Numbered from the stretch's first letter, positions 10,978 through 22,290 are shown. The stretch: DNA of 64,000 bases from Diplolepis rosae (GCA_030998225.1 JAPYXD010000391.1:682001-746000); one strand, 5' to 3'. Numbers and translations are program-made. The notes: generated by a model from the letters alone, not told the origin.

Positions 10978-12387
10978 TTTTTCTTAGTTAGATTTTGGGA
11001 AATTAGAAAATCAGACTTCCAAAAACTTTTAGAAATATTTGTTGAAACTTGTCCTTGCGAAAGTTCGGATTGGATTTTTATCCGAGCGGATCACAGTTAT
11101 TCCGAAATGTGTTTCCGAATCAATCCGAAAAACATTTTGGATCTCGTTTGATCCAGATCTGTTGAAAACCAATCCGACTCAATCCCATTAATTTCGCTTA
11201 AATCTGAGCTTAAATCGAATCATGTGCTCAATCCGAAGTATTCCGATCTTGGATCCATTTGCTACAGATTAATTCGATTTCGGATTGATTCTGATTAATT
11301 CTTATTGAAATATTGGATTAAATTGAAATAAAACGGATTGATTCGAATTGATTCTCAACCGTTTTGCATTGAAACGAAATTCAGAATGTTTTTCGAATAA
11401 ATTCATATTGAAAACTTGGTTCAGATTTATTCAGATTATAGTCTCGGATTGATTTTCAACCGATATACATTGAAACGAGATCCAAAACTTTTTTTATGAT
11501 GGATTCAGAATTGAAATTTTTGTTCGGATTCATTCGGATTGAATCGGAATTAAATGGATTAAATCGGATTAATTTTTAATCGATTTGCATTTAGAGAGAT
11601 CCAAAACATTTTTTGGGTAGATTCGGATTAATTTGTACTGAAAGCTTGATTCTGATTCATTTGGATTGAAGTCTGGGTTAACTCGGAATGTATTGGAATG
11701 AGCAGGATTGGTTTTTAACTGTTTTGCATCAAACAAGATCAAAACGTTTTTCAGATTAATTTATATCAATCAATTTGTATCAAGCGAGATCCAAAACATT
11801 TTTCGGATTCATTCGGATTGAAAACTTGGTTCGGATTCATTCGCATTGAGGTTCAAGTTGAATTGGAATGAATTGGATTGAGTCGAATTTATTTTTCACC
11901 GTTTTGCATAAAACGAGATCCAAAAAGTTTTCCTGATTAATTCATATTGCAACTATGTTTCGGAATTATTCGGATTAAAGTGCAGGTTCAATCCGAATGT
12001 ATTTTGAAATGAGTCGGATTGATTTCTAACCGTTTTGCGTCAAACAAAATACAAACCGCTATTCGGATTAATTAATATTGAAAACTTGGTTATTTATTCG
12101 AATTGGAGTTTCGAATTAAAGTCTTCAATTGAATTCAATTGATTCGAATTGATTTTTAACCGATTTACAACAAACGAGATCCAAAACGTTTTTCGGATTG
12201 ATTCAGAATTGAAATTTTTTATTCGATCAATTCGGATTGAATCGGAATGAAATGGATTAAATCGGTTTTATTTTTAACCGATCTGCATCTAACGTGATCC
12301 AAAAGTGTCTTCGTATTGGTTCCGAGTGATTCGGAAACATATTTCTAAATGACGTCGATTTAATTCCTTTTCAAAACTTTCGCCAGG
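10978..12387. repeat. TCGGATT foldback element, copy C
   Basis: It begins with TTAGTTAGATTTTGGGAAAT, matching 7914 in copy A. It follows the same order of sub-units: CTTGCGAAAGTTCGGATT, then the long TCGGATT part, including a block around 11930-12060 nearly identical to 8940-9085. It ends AAAACTTTCGCCAGG. Copies A and C share order and length, so they are two insertions, or a duplication, of the same roughly 1.45 kb element. Confidence 0.85.
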
Positions 12388-12396
12388 TGAATAAAA

Positions 12397-12712
12397 TCTT
12401 TATAATGCTTCTGATGGATGGATGCTCCATTTCTAGTTTCTTTTCTATTATAATGTTTTTAGTTTAAACTTATTATAGAAAGTATAATTAAACCATTTAC
12501 GCTGGCAAACGACTATCATCGTAAAAAAGGCGTTAATTTTGATTTCAGTTTACTTCTTTATAATGCTTCTGATGGATGGATGCTCCATTTCTAGTTTCTT
12601 TTCTATTATAATGTTTTTAGTTTAAACTTATTATAGAAAGTATAATTAAACCATTTACGCTGGCAAACGACTATCATCGTAAAAAAGGCGTTAATTTTGA
12701 TTTCAGTTTACT
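12397..12712 (+). repeat. Perfect 158-bp tandem duplication
   Basis: Two adjacent copies (12397-12554 and 12555-12712) read identically base for base, from TCTTTATAATGCTTCTGATG to GATTTCAGTTTACT. It sits exactly at the end of copy C. Zero divergence means the duplication is very recent or an assembly artefact. Confidence 0.95.
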
Positions 12713-12757
12713 CTATGGTAAACTTGATTTACAGCTGATCAAACAAAAGTGCCATAT

Positions 12758-13012
12758 TTATTTGGGTATTATAATAGATCCTATAAGGAATATATTTCTC
12801 CTTGTTTGACGTAAAAGCAAAAAACTTGTGATCTTCATAAACAACGTGTCAAATACGCACTTCTCTTTGTCAACATTATCGAATGTTATAAAAGCCATAC
12901 CAGCATCTTGTGGCAAGGTTGAATCTGATATCAAAATTGGTGAAATAACTGGCGCCAGTCGGATTTGTAGACTAATAATTTTGTTTGTAATTATCCCGAG
13001 TGAATAAATCAC
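12758..13012 (-). other. 84-codon open frame of unknown meaning
   Basis: The minus strand is open for 84 codons, with phrases such as LQIRLAPVISPILISDS and AFITFDN. No donor or acceptor frames it cleanly and I recognise no family. It lies between repeats, where a chance frame or a transposon remnant is likely. Listed only because it looks less random than most frames in this window. Confidence 0.12.
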
Positions 13013-13780
13013 AAATTTTATGTAGCCGTAATTTTCTTTTTTTTATATTCTATATCGACAATAATGATTCTCTTACTAAATGTTTTGCATACTTGTGAAC
13101 GACCTTTTTGCATCTACAATTATTTTTTCAAGCATATTACTTTTGATGTCTTAATGGAATAGTTTCCTATCAATTAATTTTAAATTTGCTCAATCTAGAT
13201 TCAAGAGAGTTTGAAAATTGAATTACACTTTTTGTATTATTTTATCAAATAAATCATAGAAATATCGGGAAAGTTTTAAAATAATTTTTAATAATTAGCT
13301 TGAAATGAAGAAATAAAAAAGTGATGAAATATTTTTATGATGATAATTTCTGTCCCAAACAAACATTACATTATTTTTGTCTGGTTATTTCTGCTTTCTC
13401 ATTATGACTACTAAAAAGCTTGGTCGATATGTAAAGAATAATTGAAAAAATTTTATGATTTGGAGATTTGCTGGGGGTTTGATAACTTCTCACACGTGTT
13501 TCTACTATCGTAAATATTTTTGCCTTTTATAATTATTTTTTTTTTACTTTCATATTTTATATTCCATGAGTCTTGGTGAATTGTAAAATAAATATTTATT
13601 CTAATGTACCAGTTGATACCATTTCATTAAAAGCTAAAAAGAATTCCTTTGCCTAATTTGACAAATTACAATTTTTGTAGATTTTTAAAATTTTTAAATC
13701 CAATATGGTGGTACTCAAATTCAAAATGGCGGATATACTTTTAATATGTTCTGCATAAGGTACGCATGCGCAACAGTGGT
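13013..13780. other. AT-rich stretch, nothing recognised
   Basis: No supported feature. T- and A-rich runs are common. Confidence 0.4.
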
Positions 13781-13782
13781 GA

Positions 13783-14695
13783 AAATTACTTTTTATTCGC
13801 CGTACACCGAACGTTAGCCTTGTAGGTATCGTTTTGCGTGCAGAAAGTTGATTTTTCCACACTAGTGCGGTAAGATTTTAAGTGTGCAGAAAATTAAAAG
13901 GAACTCAAAATTTTACAGCACTAGTGCGGGAGAATCAACTTTCCGCATCCAAAACGACACCGACTTGTCTAACTTTCGGTACACAGCGAACAAAAAATAT
14001 CGTTCGTATCACATGCTGAACGAATTTTAACGCGCGAGCGAGTTGTAACGAGGGCCGAGGCAACCCTCGTTGCGACTCGCTAGCGCGTTAAATAACGTCT
14101 TTCCGCACTTGATACGAAATATAATATTTTATTCGTCGTACACCGAAAGTTAGCCTTATCGGTATCGTTTTGCGTGCGGGAAGTTGATTTTCTCGCACTA
14201 GTGCGGTAAAATTGTAAGCGTGCGGAAAATTAAAACACACTCAAAATTTTACCGCACTAGTGCGGGAGAATCAACTTTCCGCATCCAAAACGACACCGAC
14301 TTGGCTAACTTTCGGTACACAGTGAACAAAAAATATCGTTCGTACCACGTGCGGAACGTATTTAACCGCGCACTTGATACGAAATATAATATTTTATTCG
14401 TCGTACACCGAAAGTTAGCCTTATCGGTATCGTTTTGCGTGCGGGAAGTTGATTTTCTCGCACTAGTGAGGTAAAATTGTAAGTGTGCGGAAAATTAAAA
14501 AAAATCTTTAAATATTCCCGCACCAGTGTGGAAAAATCATGTTTCCGCACGGAAAACGACACCGACTCGGCTAACTTTCGGTATACAGCGAACAAAAAAT
14601 ATCGTCCGTATCACGTGCGGAACGTATTTAACCGCGCACTTAATACGAAATATACTATTTCCACACCGATGTGAAATCGGTCATTTTCGGCACAT
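13783..14695. repeat. Head-to-head array of CGCACTAGTGCG units
   Basis: Six half-units alternate in orientation (reverse, forward, three times). Each carries the palindrome CGCACTAGTGCG or a variant, then a conserved block: forward half-units hold AACTTTCCGCA, AAAACGACACCGACT, GCTAACTTTCGG and GCGAACAAAAAATATCG. One forward/reverse junction (14027-14095) is a CpG-rich hairpin whose arms read TTAACGCGCGAGCGAG and CTCGCTAGCGCGTTAAA. Two reverse half-units are spaced exactly 265 bp (14116 and 14381). Several 60-85-codon open frames are repeat translations, not genes. A second locus lies at 20990-21365. Confidence 0.85.
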
Positions 14696-15044
14696 TCTAC
14701 ATGCACAAACAGTGGTACATTTTATAGACGTGTTATAAAAAATTTTTTTTTCTGTTTCAACACATTAAAATGCTCATAATATACAGATATAACCTCATTT
14801 TCTTATCGTTATCAAAATCGAATTCTGCATAAAATCTTATTCTGTTTAATGTTGATTGACCGTCAGGACTTTTTTCATCAGTTTAGAAAACAGGATCTTG
14901 ATTTATTTCAGAGAATCTTATCAGAATTGTTAATAATGATTGCATGCAATTATAATCATCACGCTTCGCATTGTGTCTAGATCACAATAAACTGCACGAT
15001 AAACATCTCGTGTTAATCTCATGTTACAGTAAGCTATGCCTTTA
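14696..15044. other. AT-rich spacer
   Basis: No gene is seen. The stretch at about 14910-15020 looks single-copy in the window. Confidence 0.35.
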
Positions 15045-15348
15045 TTGTTGAAATGTCTATAGTTTTGACAAATTCATTCCAAACCAATCCGAAAATTTCC
15101 GAATCATTCCGGAATTTATATCCGAACCAAACACTGTTAATCCGATATAATTCGAAAAACGTCATAAATCCCGTTCGATTAAAAACGGTTGAAATAATAA
15201 AATTAATACTCTGGCGAAAGTTTTGGAAAGGAATTGGATCCGAACGAAGTTCCACCATTTCAGAAATCTGTTTCCGTATCATTTTGAATCAATCTGAAAA
15301 ATGTTTTGAATCCTCTTCGATCCAAATCGTTTGAAAATCAATCCGATT
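15045..15348. repeat. TCGGATT-family fragment D
   Basis: Two pieces of the foldback family in the AATCCGA orientation: about 15075-15195, and a second starting at the family terminus CTGGCGAAAGTTTTGG (15209). Only left-end-like sequence is present. Confidence 0.7.
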
Positions 15349-15424
15349 CATTCACTGATGAATCAATGAAAAGGCAAATCACTGATTAAGTCAGTGAAAA
15401 TTTGACTGATTCAGATTTAGAGAA
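15349..15424. repeat. Truncated ACTGATT MITE end
   Basis: Ends with TTGACTGATTCAGATTTAGA, the right terminus of the MITE family seen complete at 28581-28805. Only the right end is present. Confidence 0.7.
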
Positions 15425-15611
15425 TGGAAAAATGCATGGCATTAGGGTAAAATATATTTTTTCGCTTTTGCTTATAGATAAAATTATGGTATTCTCCTTT
15501 AAAGGAAGGTTTTTTTATATCACTTTACTGATTCAGTCAAGAAAATTTCCAAAATTCAAATTTTTTTTTCAAAAACTTAAAATATTTTCTAAAATGGTTA
15601 AATAAATGCAA

Positions 15612-15635
15612 AAACTCACAAAATTTTGTGAGTTT
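15612..15635. repeat. Perfect 24-bp palindrome
   Basis: AAACTCACAAAA is followed directly by its reverse complement TTTTGTGAGTTT. Seen directly; function unknown. Confidence 0.9.
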
Positions 15636-16184
15636 CCTAGAGAAGGAGGTATTAAGAAGAGAAAATATTGACTTTTTTTAATAATTAAAGCAATACATTA
15701 ATGCAAAATGTAAAAATTTTCGTTCTATTATATCTGTTCGTTAAAATTAAAATCTGCATTGAATTATCATTGTAGAAAATGTTATTCAACGCGTTTCAAC
15801 ATCTGGGATTTCGAATAAATTTAGCTAAGAAATTAACAGATCTTGCAGACAAATAATTATTTGTTCAATTATTAAAATTTTTGTCTAGAAGAACCGTTAA
15901 TTTTTTAACTAAATCTATATCGAATGAATGCTTGCAGATTAATCAATTACTGGTAAAAATATTTGTGATTTTACCATACTTTGATAGAATTTTATTACCA
16001 GAATGTAATGTAAAATTACAGTCGAAGTATTGTGAAGTAAAATCACAGTACTTGTAAATTACTTTTTACATTTCATTATATAACTAAATTTCAAGTTGAA
16101 AAAATTAAATGTTAATTTAAAAATTGTTTATAATAACCGACTTAAACTTATTTTTCATACATTTTGATATATCTAGTTTTGATC

Positions 16185-16285
16185 AATTTGATTAGCAATC
16201 GAAAGACCTGGGCTCGAATCCCAGCGCAGTCAAAAGCGTCTTTTTTTCCACAGAAAGATTTTCAAATTCTTTAAATTTTTGAATT
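16185..16285 (+). mobile_element. tRNA-derived SINE copy 1
   Basis: GGCTCGAATCC (16210-16220) fits the RNA polymerase III B box. It is followed by CAGCGCAGTCAAAAGCGTCT and TTTCCACAGAAAGATTTTC. The same 3' part recurs at 30766, 42299 and 60029, all on the plus strand. The 5' tRNA half (A box) is degraded here. Confidence 0.65.
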
Positions 16286-16560
16286 AACATTAATTTTTTC
16301 AACTTAAAGTTTATTTATCGTTCATCATAAAATAAATAAACATTTCAACCGCATAAATATATTCGTAAGAAGCGCTCAAGCCTGGAAAATATTTCTACGC
16401 AAAAATCAACTCGATTCGATAATTATCTACTGAAAAATAACGAGTTGATTGTTGCGTTGCAAAGTAATTCGTCGCTTCGTTCACTACGCATTATCCCCTC
16501 TCCTGCCTACTGACTGAGCGCTCCGTCGGTTCTGCTTTCCAAGCCGTCAATTGAAAAGAA

Positions 16561-16875
16561 CACCCCATCGTGTGCCTGTCTATTTTATTCCATTTAATCT
16601 CATTTTTCTCGAAAAATAATGGTTTTGGGGCAAAAACGTGTGGAACATTAAAGATAGATCTTTTCATCTGCTACAGCTTTTGTCAGAAATATTTTTTTCC
16701 TAGACCAATATTTATCGACATAAATTGAAAAAACTTGTTAAAAACATTTTTTTTTAGTTTTGACCTCAAAAATCAGATTTGCGGGTAGTTTTATCATCAT
16801 ATTCGTAATCAGCGCCTCAAAATACGTGTGTATAGTGAGTTTCTAATTAATGGGAGGTAACACCTTTTCGGAAGT
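16561..16875 (+). repeat. Dispersed repeat R16, copy 1
   Basis: Matches 33597-33905 on the opposite strand over about 310 bases. Shared phrases include CCCCATCGTGTGCCTGT, TCGAAAAATAATGG and CATATTCGTAATCAGCG. No open frame. A transposon fragment of unknown type. Confidence 0.8.
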
Positions 16876-17211
16876 TTATCCAAAATTTGAATCGCTATAT
16901 TTTTTTATAAGATGTATATATTTTTACAAAAAAGTTATTCAAAGTTCAAAAAATGCGTTGTAAAATTAAATTAGGTTCTGTTGGTAATAAATTGCCATTA
17001 CAGTGTTGTGAAATTACAACAGAAATTTTTTACAGTGATGCTATATTTTTTTACCTCATGAAAATGCAAAAAATTTTCCAAAAAGTTAGGGAAAGGGAAA
17101 TTTTATATCTGGACTTGGCTAGACATTTTGAAACCAAAACATCCAAATTTTAGTAAACCAAACAAAATGTGAACAATAAAACATTTTTGCCGCAGTGACT
17201 TTCGAGTCGAC

Positions 17212-17660
17212 TTAAGGGGAGAAATACATGTAAAATTTTGAAAAAATTAATTTTTTTCTTTCATAAAATGTTAGTATAACCCTTTAAGAATATGTTCTGC
17301 GAGGTTAACGAAGGGCAATTATATAGCGTTGGAATTGCTGACTAATTGGTAAGTCACTACAAGCATTGAATTTTTATGTGACCAAACTTTAACCACGTTT
17401 TTGTCAAAACTATATTTTTCAAATTTTCACACATCTTTTCAATGATATTACTTTCTATGTCGCGCTGCGACCTTCCCAGAAGAATATAGTGTACATCGGA
17501 CATTTTGAATAATTAAAATAAAATATAAAAATCTTGTATTGTTTTGAAATATGAATAAATCATGTGTCAATTTTCATAAATTTAGAATGAATCATTCATT
17601 TAAAAAAAATTCATGAAAATCGAGCAAAATACACGCCTCTACATGTATTTCCCCCCTTAA
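17212..17660. mobile_element. TTAA-flanked MITE (family T2)
   Basis: The left end is TTAAGGGGAGAAATACATGT and the right end (17638-17660) is ACATGTATTTCCCCCCTTAA. The ends are inverted over about 20 bases, with TTAA at each edge. It is non-coding. Its right TTAA is shared with the next element. Confidence 0.8.
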
Positions 17661-18082
17661 GGGGATCCGCCACATTCAATATTTTTATTTTCTGAGTTTA
17701 GGCCTTCCATGTAATTTTTTTTCTGTTTAGTACCTTTATTTAGAAAGATTTCTGGGTTTTTTAGAAATTTCAGCACCTTTATGTATTTTTAAAATAAAAA
17801 CTCATGTTACCTTATTTTTCATACCCAAAAAGATGCTACACATTGTAAGGAACAAAATAAAAAAATAATCATGTTAATTGGTTAAAAAACAAAAAAGTTA
17901 TTCAAAGTCAAATTTTTTTTAAATGCCCAAAAACTCAAAAATTTTAGTTTAAAAATACATAAAGGTGATGAAATTTAAAAAAAACCATAACCTTTCTTAA
18001 TAAAGGTACTAAACATAAAAAAAATTATATGAAAGATCTAAACTCAAAAAATAAAAATATTAAAGGTGGCAGATCCCTTTAA
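17657..18082. mobile_element. TTAA-flanked MITE with 150-bp arms (family T3)
   Basis: The left arm begins TTAAGGGGATCCGCCACATT. The right arm ends AGGTGGCAGATCCCTTTAA. Arms of about 150 bases are reverse complements with moderate divergence. A diverged copy of the family, with the end GGTGGCGGATTCCCTTAA, lies at about 50800-51350. TTAA plus G-rich ends suggests piggyBac-type mobilisation (inference). Confidence 0.85.
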
Positions 18083-18640
18083 GTTTTGCCAGTGAGTGTT
18101 TTAACCCTAGAGCGTGTGAAATAAACGTAATAAAGCCAACTAATAAATAGGGAGCCAAAAATAGATCTAGCAATCAAATTATTTAGAATTTAGAACAAAA
18201 GTAAGTAGATAGTAATGACCCATGAATAGGGGGTGGATAAATGGAGTATGATAGCTGCTGATTGTAAGAAAGCATTGTTTATCCTCGTGGCATGGGCAGT
18301 GGCCTCTGATACGTTTTGTATATGTATGAAGGAACCTATTTTAAACTAACTATCTCTCTTTTAAAGTTTAAAGTACGCCCCTATTATGTTCTTATAACGC
18401 ACACAAGCATACATACCAATTTTTATTAAGTGAGGAAGTGAACAAGTATATATCCCAGCCTAACCGTTCCAACTAGGGTCACAACCTGAATGGAACGACG
18501 ATGTTTGATCACGTGACATACATGTGTCATGACCTAAGCTAACTTGATTCAACTCCAAAAGAATTTCCTCGTTTCTCTCTTTCTTTAAAATTTACTTCAC
18601 AATTTTTCGCGACATGTTTGAAAACATGTATAGTGTTATT
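18083..18640. other. Unique-looking spacer without a gene
   Basis: It is less repetitive than its neighbours but has no long open frame or splice-bounded exon. Short strings such as GATCACGTGACATACATG recall MITE T1 ends, without a second end. Confidence 0.35.
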
Positions 18641-19083
18641 TTGATTTTAAATTGAAAAGGAAATTTCATTTACTTAATCGTCCTTAAGGAACACGTTCTC
18701 ATCGTAATACACGCGCTTCGCGCTTTATTTTTATTTTGTATTTATCAGAGCCACACTTAGATTTAAAGACTAGGGCGCAAAATTTAATATCTTGCATGGT
18801 TTTGCTGAAAAAGGTAATTTTTATTTTTACTACAATTTCTTATGTCTGAAGAAAAAATATTTGTTTTTATTAAAAAATTGTCTTATGAAAATTTTTAGAT
18901 ATTCTTGTGGTGTACCTTTTTAATTTTGTTTGTTTTGAATTTGTTCCTTAACATTTTTTTCATATTACATTCTCATCATGAATGAGAAGGTATTGGTTTT
19001 ATGTGAAAAATGACTTTCGAAAATTTCATCAAATCTTTACGTTTTGAGACCCCCTGAGTCCGAAAAAAGGGTTTTTACGAAAG

Positions 19084-19110
19084 TGTCTGTCTGTCTGTCT
19101 GTCTGTCTGT
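19084..19110 (+). repeat. (GTCT)n microsatellite
   Basis: About 6.5 uninterrupted units of GTCT inside the composite repeat. On the minus strand this yields a QTDRQTD peptide run in an 84-codon frame that is not a gene. Confidence 0.95.
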
Positions 19111-19923
19111 AGGTCGTGTGCGGCATAACTCTCGACAGAATTATCAGATTGAATTGAGCTTTGGTACACTTTATCGGAGCCGAAAAAGTAAGGACAAGTT
19201 CGTTAACCAGACACATCCAATCAAAATTGAGGGATTGAGCACTACTTTTGTGTTTTTGAAAATAATTTTTTGAAAAAATCAAAAATTTCAATACTGGTTT
19301 TAGATAGTGCTCATAAATCTCTAAAAATTATCCTGATAACATTTTTTGATTAAATCAAAATTAGAAATGTCACAGCATATTCAAATTCGAAAAAAGTCAA
19401 TATCAAAATTCCATTTTCCAGATGAATTATACGAGATACGAAAAAACGTTATGATACAATATTATTGAATAAATAAAGACCTACAAATTTGAATTGTAAC
19501 ATTTTTTCATAAGATGCATATTTTTTTTTTAATTCAAAAATAATCTATTGAAAATCCAAAATTCAATTTTTTAACAATAATATGTGAAATACGAAAAAAA
19601 CGTAAGAATACAAAGTTGTTCGTTTCAAAAAGATCTACAAGTTTTGTCTTACACAGTTTATGAAAAAACATATATGTTTCGTTTCAATTCCAAAAAATAC
19701 GATTAAAATTCAATAATTCCATTTTTTAGACAAAATATATGAGATACATAAAAAAAGTTCAAATGAAAAATTATTTGCCTAAATGAGGTCTACAAATTCT
19801 TATTAAGAAATTTCTCGACAGGATGTATATTTTATGTTTTGATTATTAATATTAAAAAAATTCGATTTTTTTCACCAAAATATGTGAGATACGAAATAAG
19901 CGTTGTTCTGCAAAATCGTTTCC

Positions 19924-20325
19924 TTAAGGTAGTACGATCACGAAAATTAGACCTCAGACAAAAATAGATAATTTTGCTTTCAAAAATAGTAATATTATTA
20001 TTGAAGGACCAATTTGGAAGAGAAAAGATTATTTTTCATGAAAAAAATTTGAAACACAAAAAAATAATGTTATTAATAAATTTTATTTTTGCCCAAACTT
20101 ATTTTCTTATCGCTTCGAGTCAAATTTTTGAAAATGATGCGATTCTAATAAATTATGGTTCATTTTTTTAGAAAAAAGATTCTCTACAATTGTGTCTCAA
20201 ATTTTTTTCATGAAAAATAATCTTTTCTCTTTCAAATTAGCCCTTCAATAATAATATTGCTATTCTTGAAAGCAAAATTAGCTATTTTAGCCTGAGGTCT
20301 AATTTTCGTGATCGTACTACCTTAA
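19924..20325. mobile_element. TTAA-flanked foldback MITE (family T4), nested
   Basis: The left end TTAAGGTAGTACGATCACGA and right end TCGTGATCGTACTACCTTAA are exact inverses. The arms stay complementary for about 150 bases (GACCTCAG, GAAAGCAAAATTA, TTTCATGAAAAATAATC). It sits within the GCGCGAAGCGCG composite. A TTAA target and GG/CC ends fit a piggyBac-like MITE. Arm identity is high, so it is fairly young. Confidence 0.9.
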
Positions 20326-20989
20326 ATAAAGTCTACGATTATTTTTTCTTTTTGAGAGATTTGGATGAAAATAATTTATTTTAATTATGTAATTTATTAA
20401 AAAGTTACTGAAATTTATACAGAAAATCGAGCGCGAAGCGCGAGTGTCATGATGAGAATGTGTTCCTTAAGGCCGATAGAGCCTTAAGTAAATTGAATTT
20501 CCTGTTTCACTTAAACTGAAAAAGAAATTTAGTGAATTTGAGAAAATGAGTAATTCACATCATCTTTAATATTATAAAATTGGTTTGAGCTTCAGTATTA
20601 AATTATAAGAAATAAACTTAAATGTATGCGAAGAGCACAAGACCGAGCGCGAAGCGCGACGATCAAATCGCGCGCCCTAGGCGCGCTCAAGCTTGCGAGC
20701 GAAGCGAGCTGCGCGCGATAAGAATGTGCCCGCGAAGCGGGCAGATTTTCTTGTATATATTTTGGCGGCAAAAATGACTTTTTGGTTTTTATAAAAACGT
20801 TATTGATAAATAGAAGAAAAGATATAACTGCTATAAAAAAATTGTCGATTTAAAATCTGTAGAAATTTTTGAAACAAACAATTTTGTTTATTAGCGTTTT
20901 CTTCGTATCCCGCATAGATTTGGTGCGAAATGGAATTTTTCATTTTTGATGAAGTTTTTAACGATTAAAACAAAAACAACGGAAAATGG

Positions 20990-21365
20990 TATCAAAATAG
21001 TATATTTCGTATCAAGTTCGGAAAGACGTATTTTAACGCGCGAGCGAGTCGCGACGAGAGTTCCTCGGTTCCTTCGTGTCGTCTCGACGGAAGTCGCGAC
21101 TAGCTCTGGTGTTAAAATACGCCTTTTCCGCACGTGATATGAACGATATTTTTTGTTCGCTGTATACCGAAAGTTAGCAGAGTCGATGTTGTTTTTTGTG
21201 CGGACGGTTGATTTTCCCACATTAGTGCGGTAATATTTTTAATTTTTTTTTAATTTTCCGCACATTTAAAATTTTACCGCACTAGTGCGGGAAAATCAAT
21301 TTTCTGCACGCAAAATGACAACAACTTGGCTAACTCTCGGTATACAGCGAACAAAAAATTTTTTA
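20990..21365. repeat. CGCACTAGTGCG array, second locus
   Basis: It contains a CpG-rich hairpin (21033-21118, arms around CGCGCGAGCGAGTCGCGAC and GAAGTCGCGACTAG). It then has one reverse and one forward half-unit meeting near 21245, with ACCGCACTAGTGCGGGAAAA at 21276-21295. It is the same family as 13783-14695, with the parts in a different order. The 109-codon minus-strand frame across it is a repeat translation. Confidence 0.85.
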
Positions 21366-22290
21366 TAACTTCTTGAGTTCAGCAAGTTTTTTATTTTTAA
21401 TCATGAATCATTTAATCATTGATTTTTCATTAATGAACAAAAGATATAACTCCTATAAAAAATGGCCAGTATAAAATTTGTAGATCTCTTTGAAATAAAC
21501 AGATTTTTTCTTATAATTTTTCCCATATCTTGTATTTTTCTGTGGAAAAATTGAGTTTTTCTTTTGTAGAAAAATATTTTTCATTTTTTCACACTCAGGG
21601 TGTTTCAGAACGTCGAGATTTTATGAAAATTTGAAAAGTAATTTTTCAGATAAAAGCAATAACTTCTAAAGTCATAAGAATGTAAAAAAATGATCAAAAG
21701 CGTACATTTGACCAAAAAAACATAAATTTGTTTTGCAAGCCATGAGATAAGTTTTTACTTTTTATAATTTTCATAATTTTTAATACATTGTACTTATTTT
21801 CATATTTTGTGACAAAAATGTTTACTTTTCTTTTTTTTCTCCAATTTAAGCTTTTGAAAAAAAAAATTTTTTTTTTTCAAGAAATGAAGAAACTGACCCT
21901 ATGCCAAAAGAACAAGAAATCAATAAATACCTTACAATCTTTCCATACTTAATTATGTGGTTATTATACGATAAAGAGCTAACGTGTCTTTTGCATAAAA
22001 ATTTGCTAATTAAGTTCATCATTCAAGAGTATATTTCAAAGAATATGAGATGTTTAAAAAGGCTTCTCATGTATTTTAAATTAATACAGTTGGAAGTATA
22101 GTTTTTACAGAAAAATGCAAATATTTTTATTCAAGATTAAAGGATGGGCTTCTGATAAATATTTGTTGATACTTTGTAGAGAATATAAAAATGCCTCAGG
22201 GGCAAAGGATCAGTCTGACAATTCGTGACATTTAAAAGCGCGAAAAAGTGCACACGGTATTACCTCTGAGACAAGTTTGCAGAATTCTTT
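21366..22290. other. AT-rich stretch, nothing recognised
   Basis: Long A and T runs occur near 21860. The 22190-22290 part is less AT-rich and leads into the promoter-like site. Confidence 0.35.

Larger units (their letters stand above)
15949..17037. mobile_element. Diverged TIR element of about 1.1 kb
   Basis: The left end (ACTGGTAAAAATATTTGTG...) aligns with the reverse complement of the right end (CACTGTAAAAAATTTCTGTT...) over about 55 bases with gaps. A CACTG-type terminus is visible at the right. It contains a nested SINE (16185-16285) and a dispersed repeat (16561-16875), so most of the interior is later insertion. No transposase is present. Confidence 0.5.
18640..20765. mobile_element. 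GCGCGAAGCGCG composite repeat, copy 1
   Basis: Inverted arms 18645-18725 and 20425-20520 share TTAAGGAACACGTTCTCATC (GATGAGAATGTGTTCCTTAA at the right) and CGCGCTTCGCGC. Inside, 18962-19080 holds ACATTCTCATCATGAATGAG, AAGGTATTGG and ATGTGAAAAATGACTTTCGA, which recur at 53258 and 62429. The right side (20640-20750) is CpG-rich with GAGCGCGAAGCGCGACGATC, GCTCAAGCTTGCGAGCGAAG and CCCGCGAAGCGGGCAG. The outer pair ACATTCTCATC / GATGAGAATGT recurs in all copies and is the likely terminal repeat. No transposase is found. Confidence 0.7.

Noticed and set aside
16185..16285. tRNA gene
   Set aside because: Has a T-arm/B box but no acceptor stem, D arm or anticodon arm; recurring copies mark it as SINE.
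20640..20750. Bacterial insert because of GCGCGAAGCGCG and high CpG
   Set aside because: The motif belongs to a repeat family with three AT-rich-bodied copies in the window and no bacterial genes.
20891..21220. 109-codon minus-strand frame
   Set aside because: Lies across the CGCACTAGTGCG repeat; the same text recurs as non-coding array at 13783-14695.
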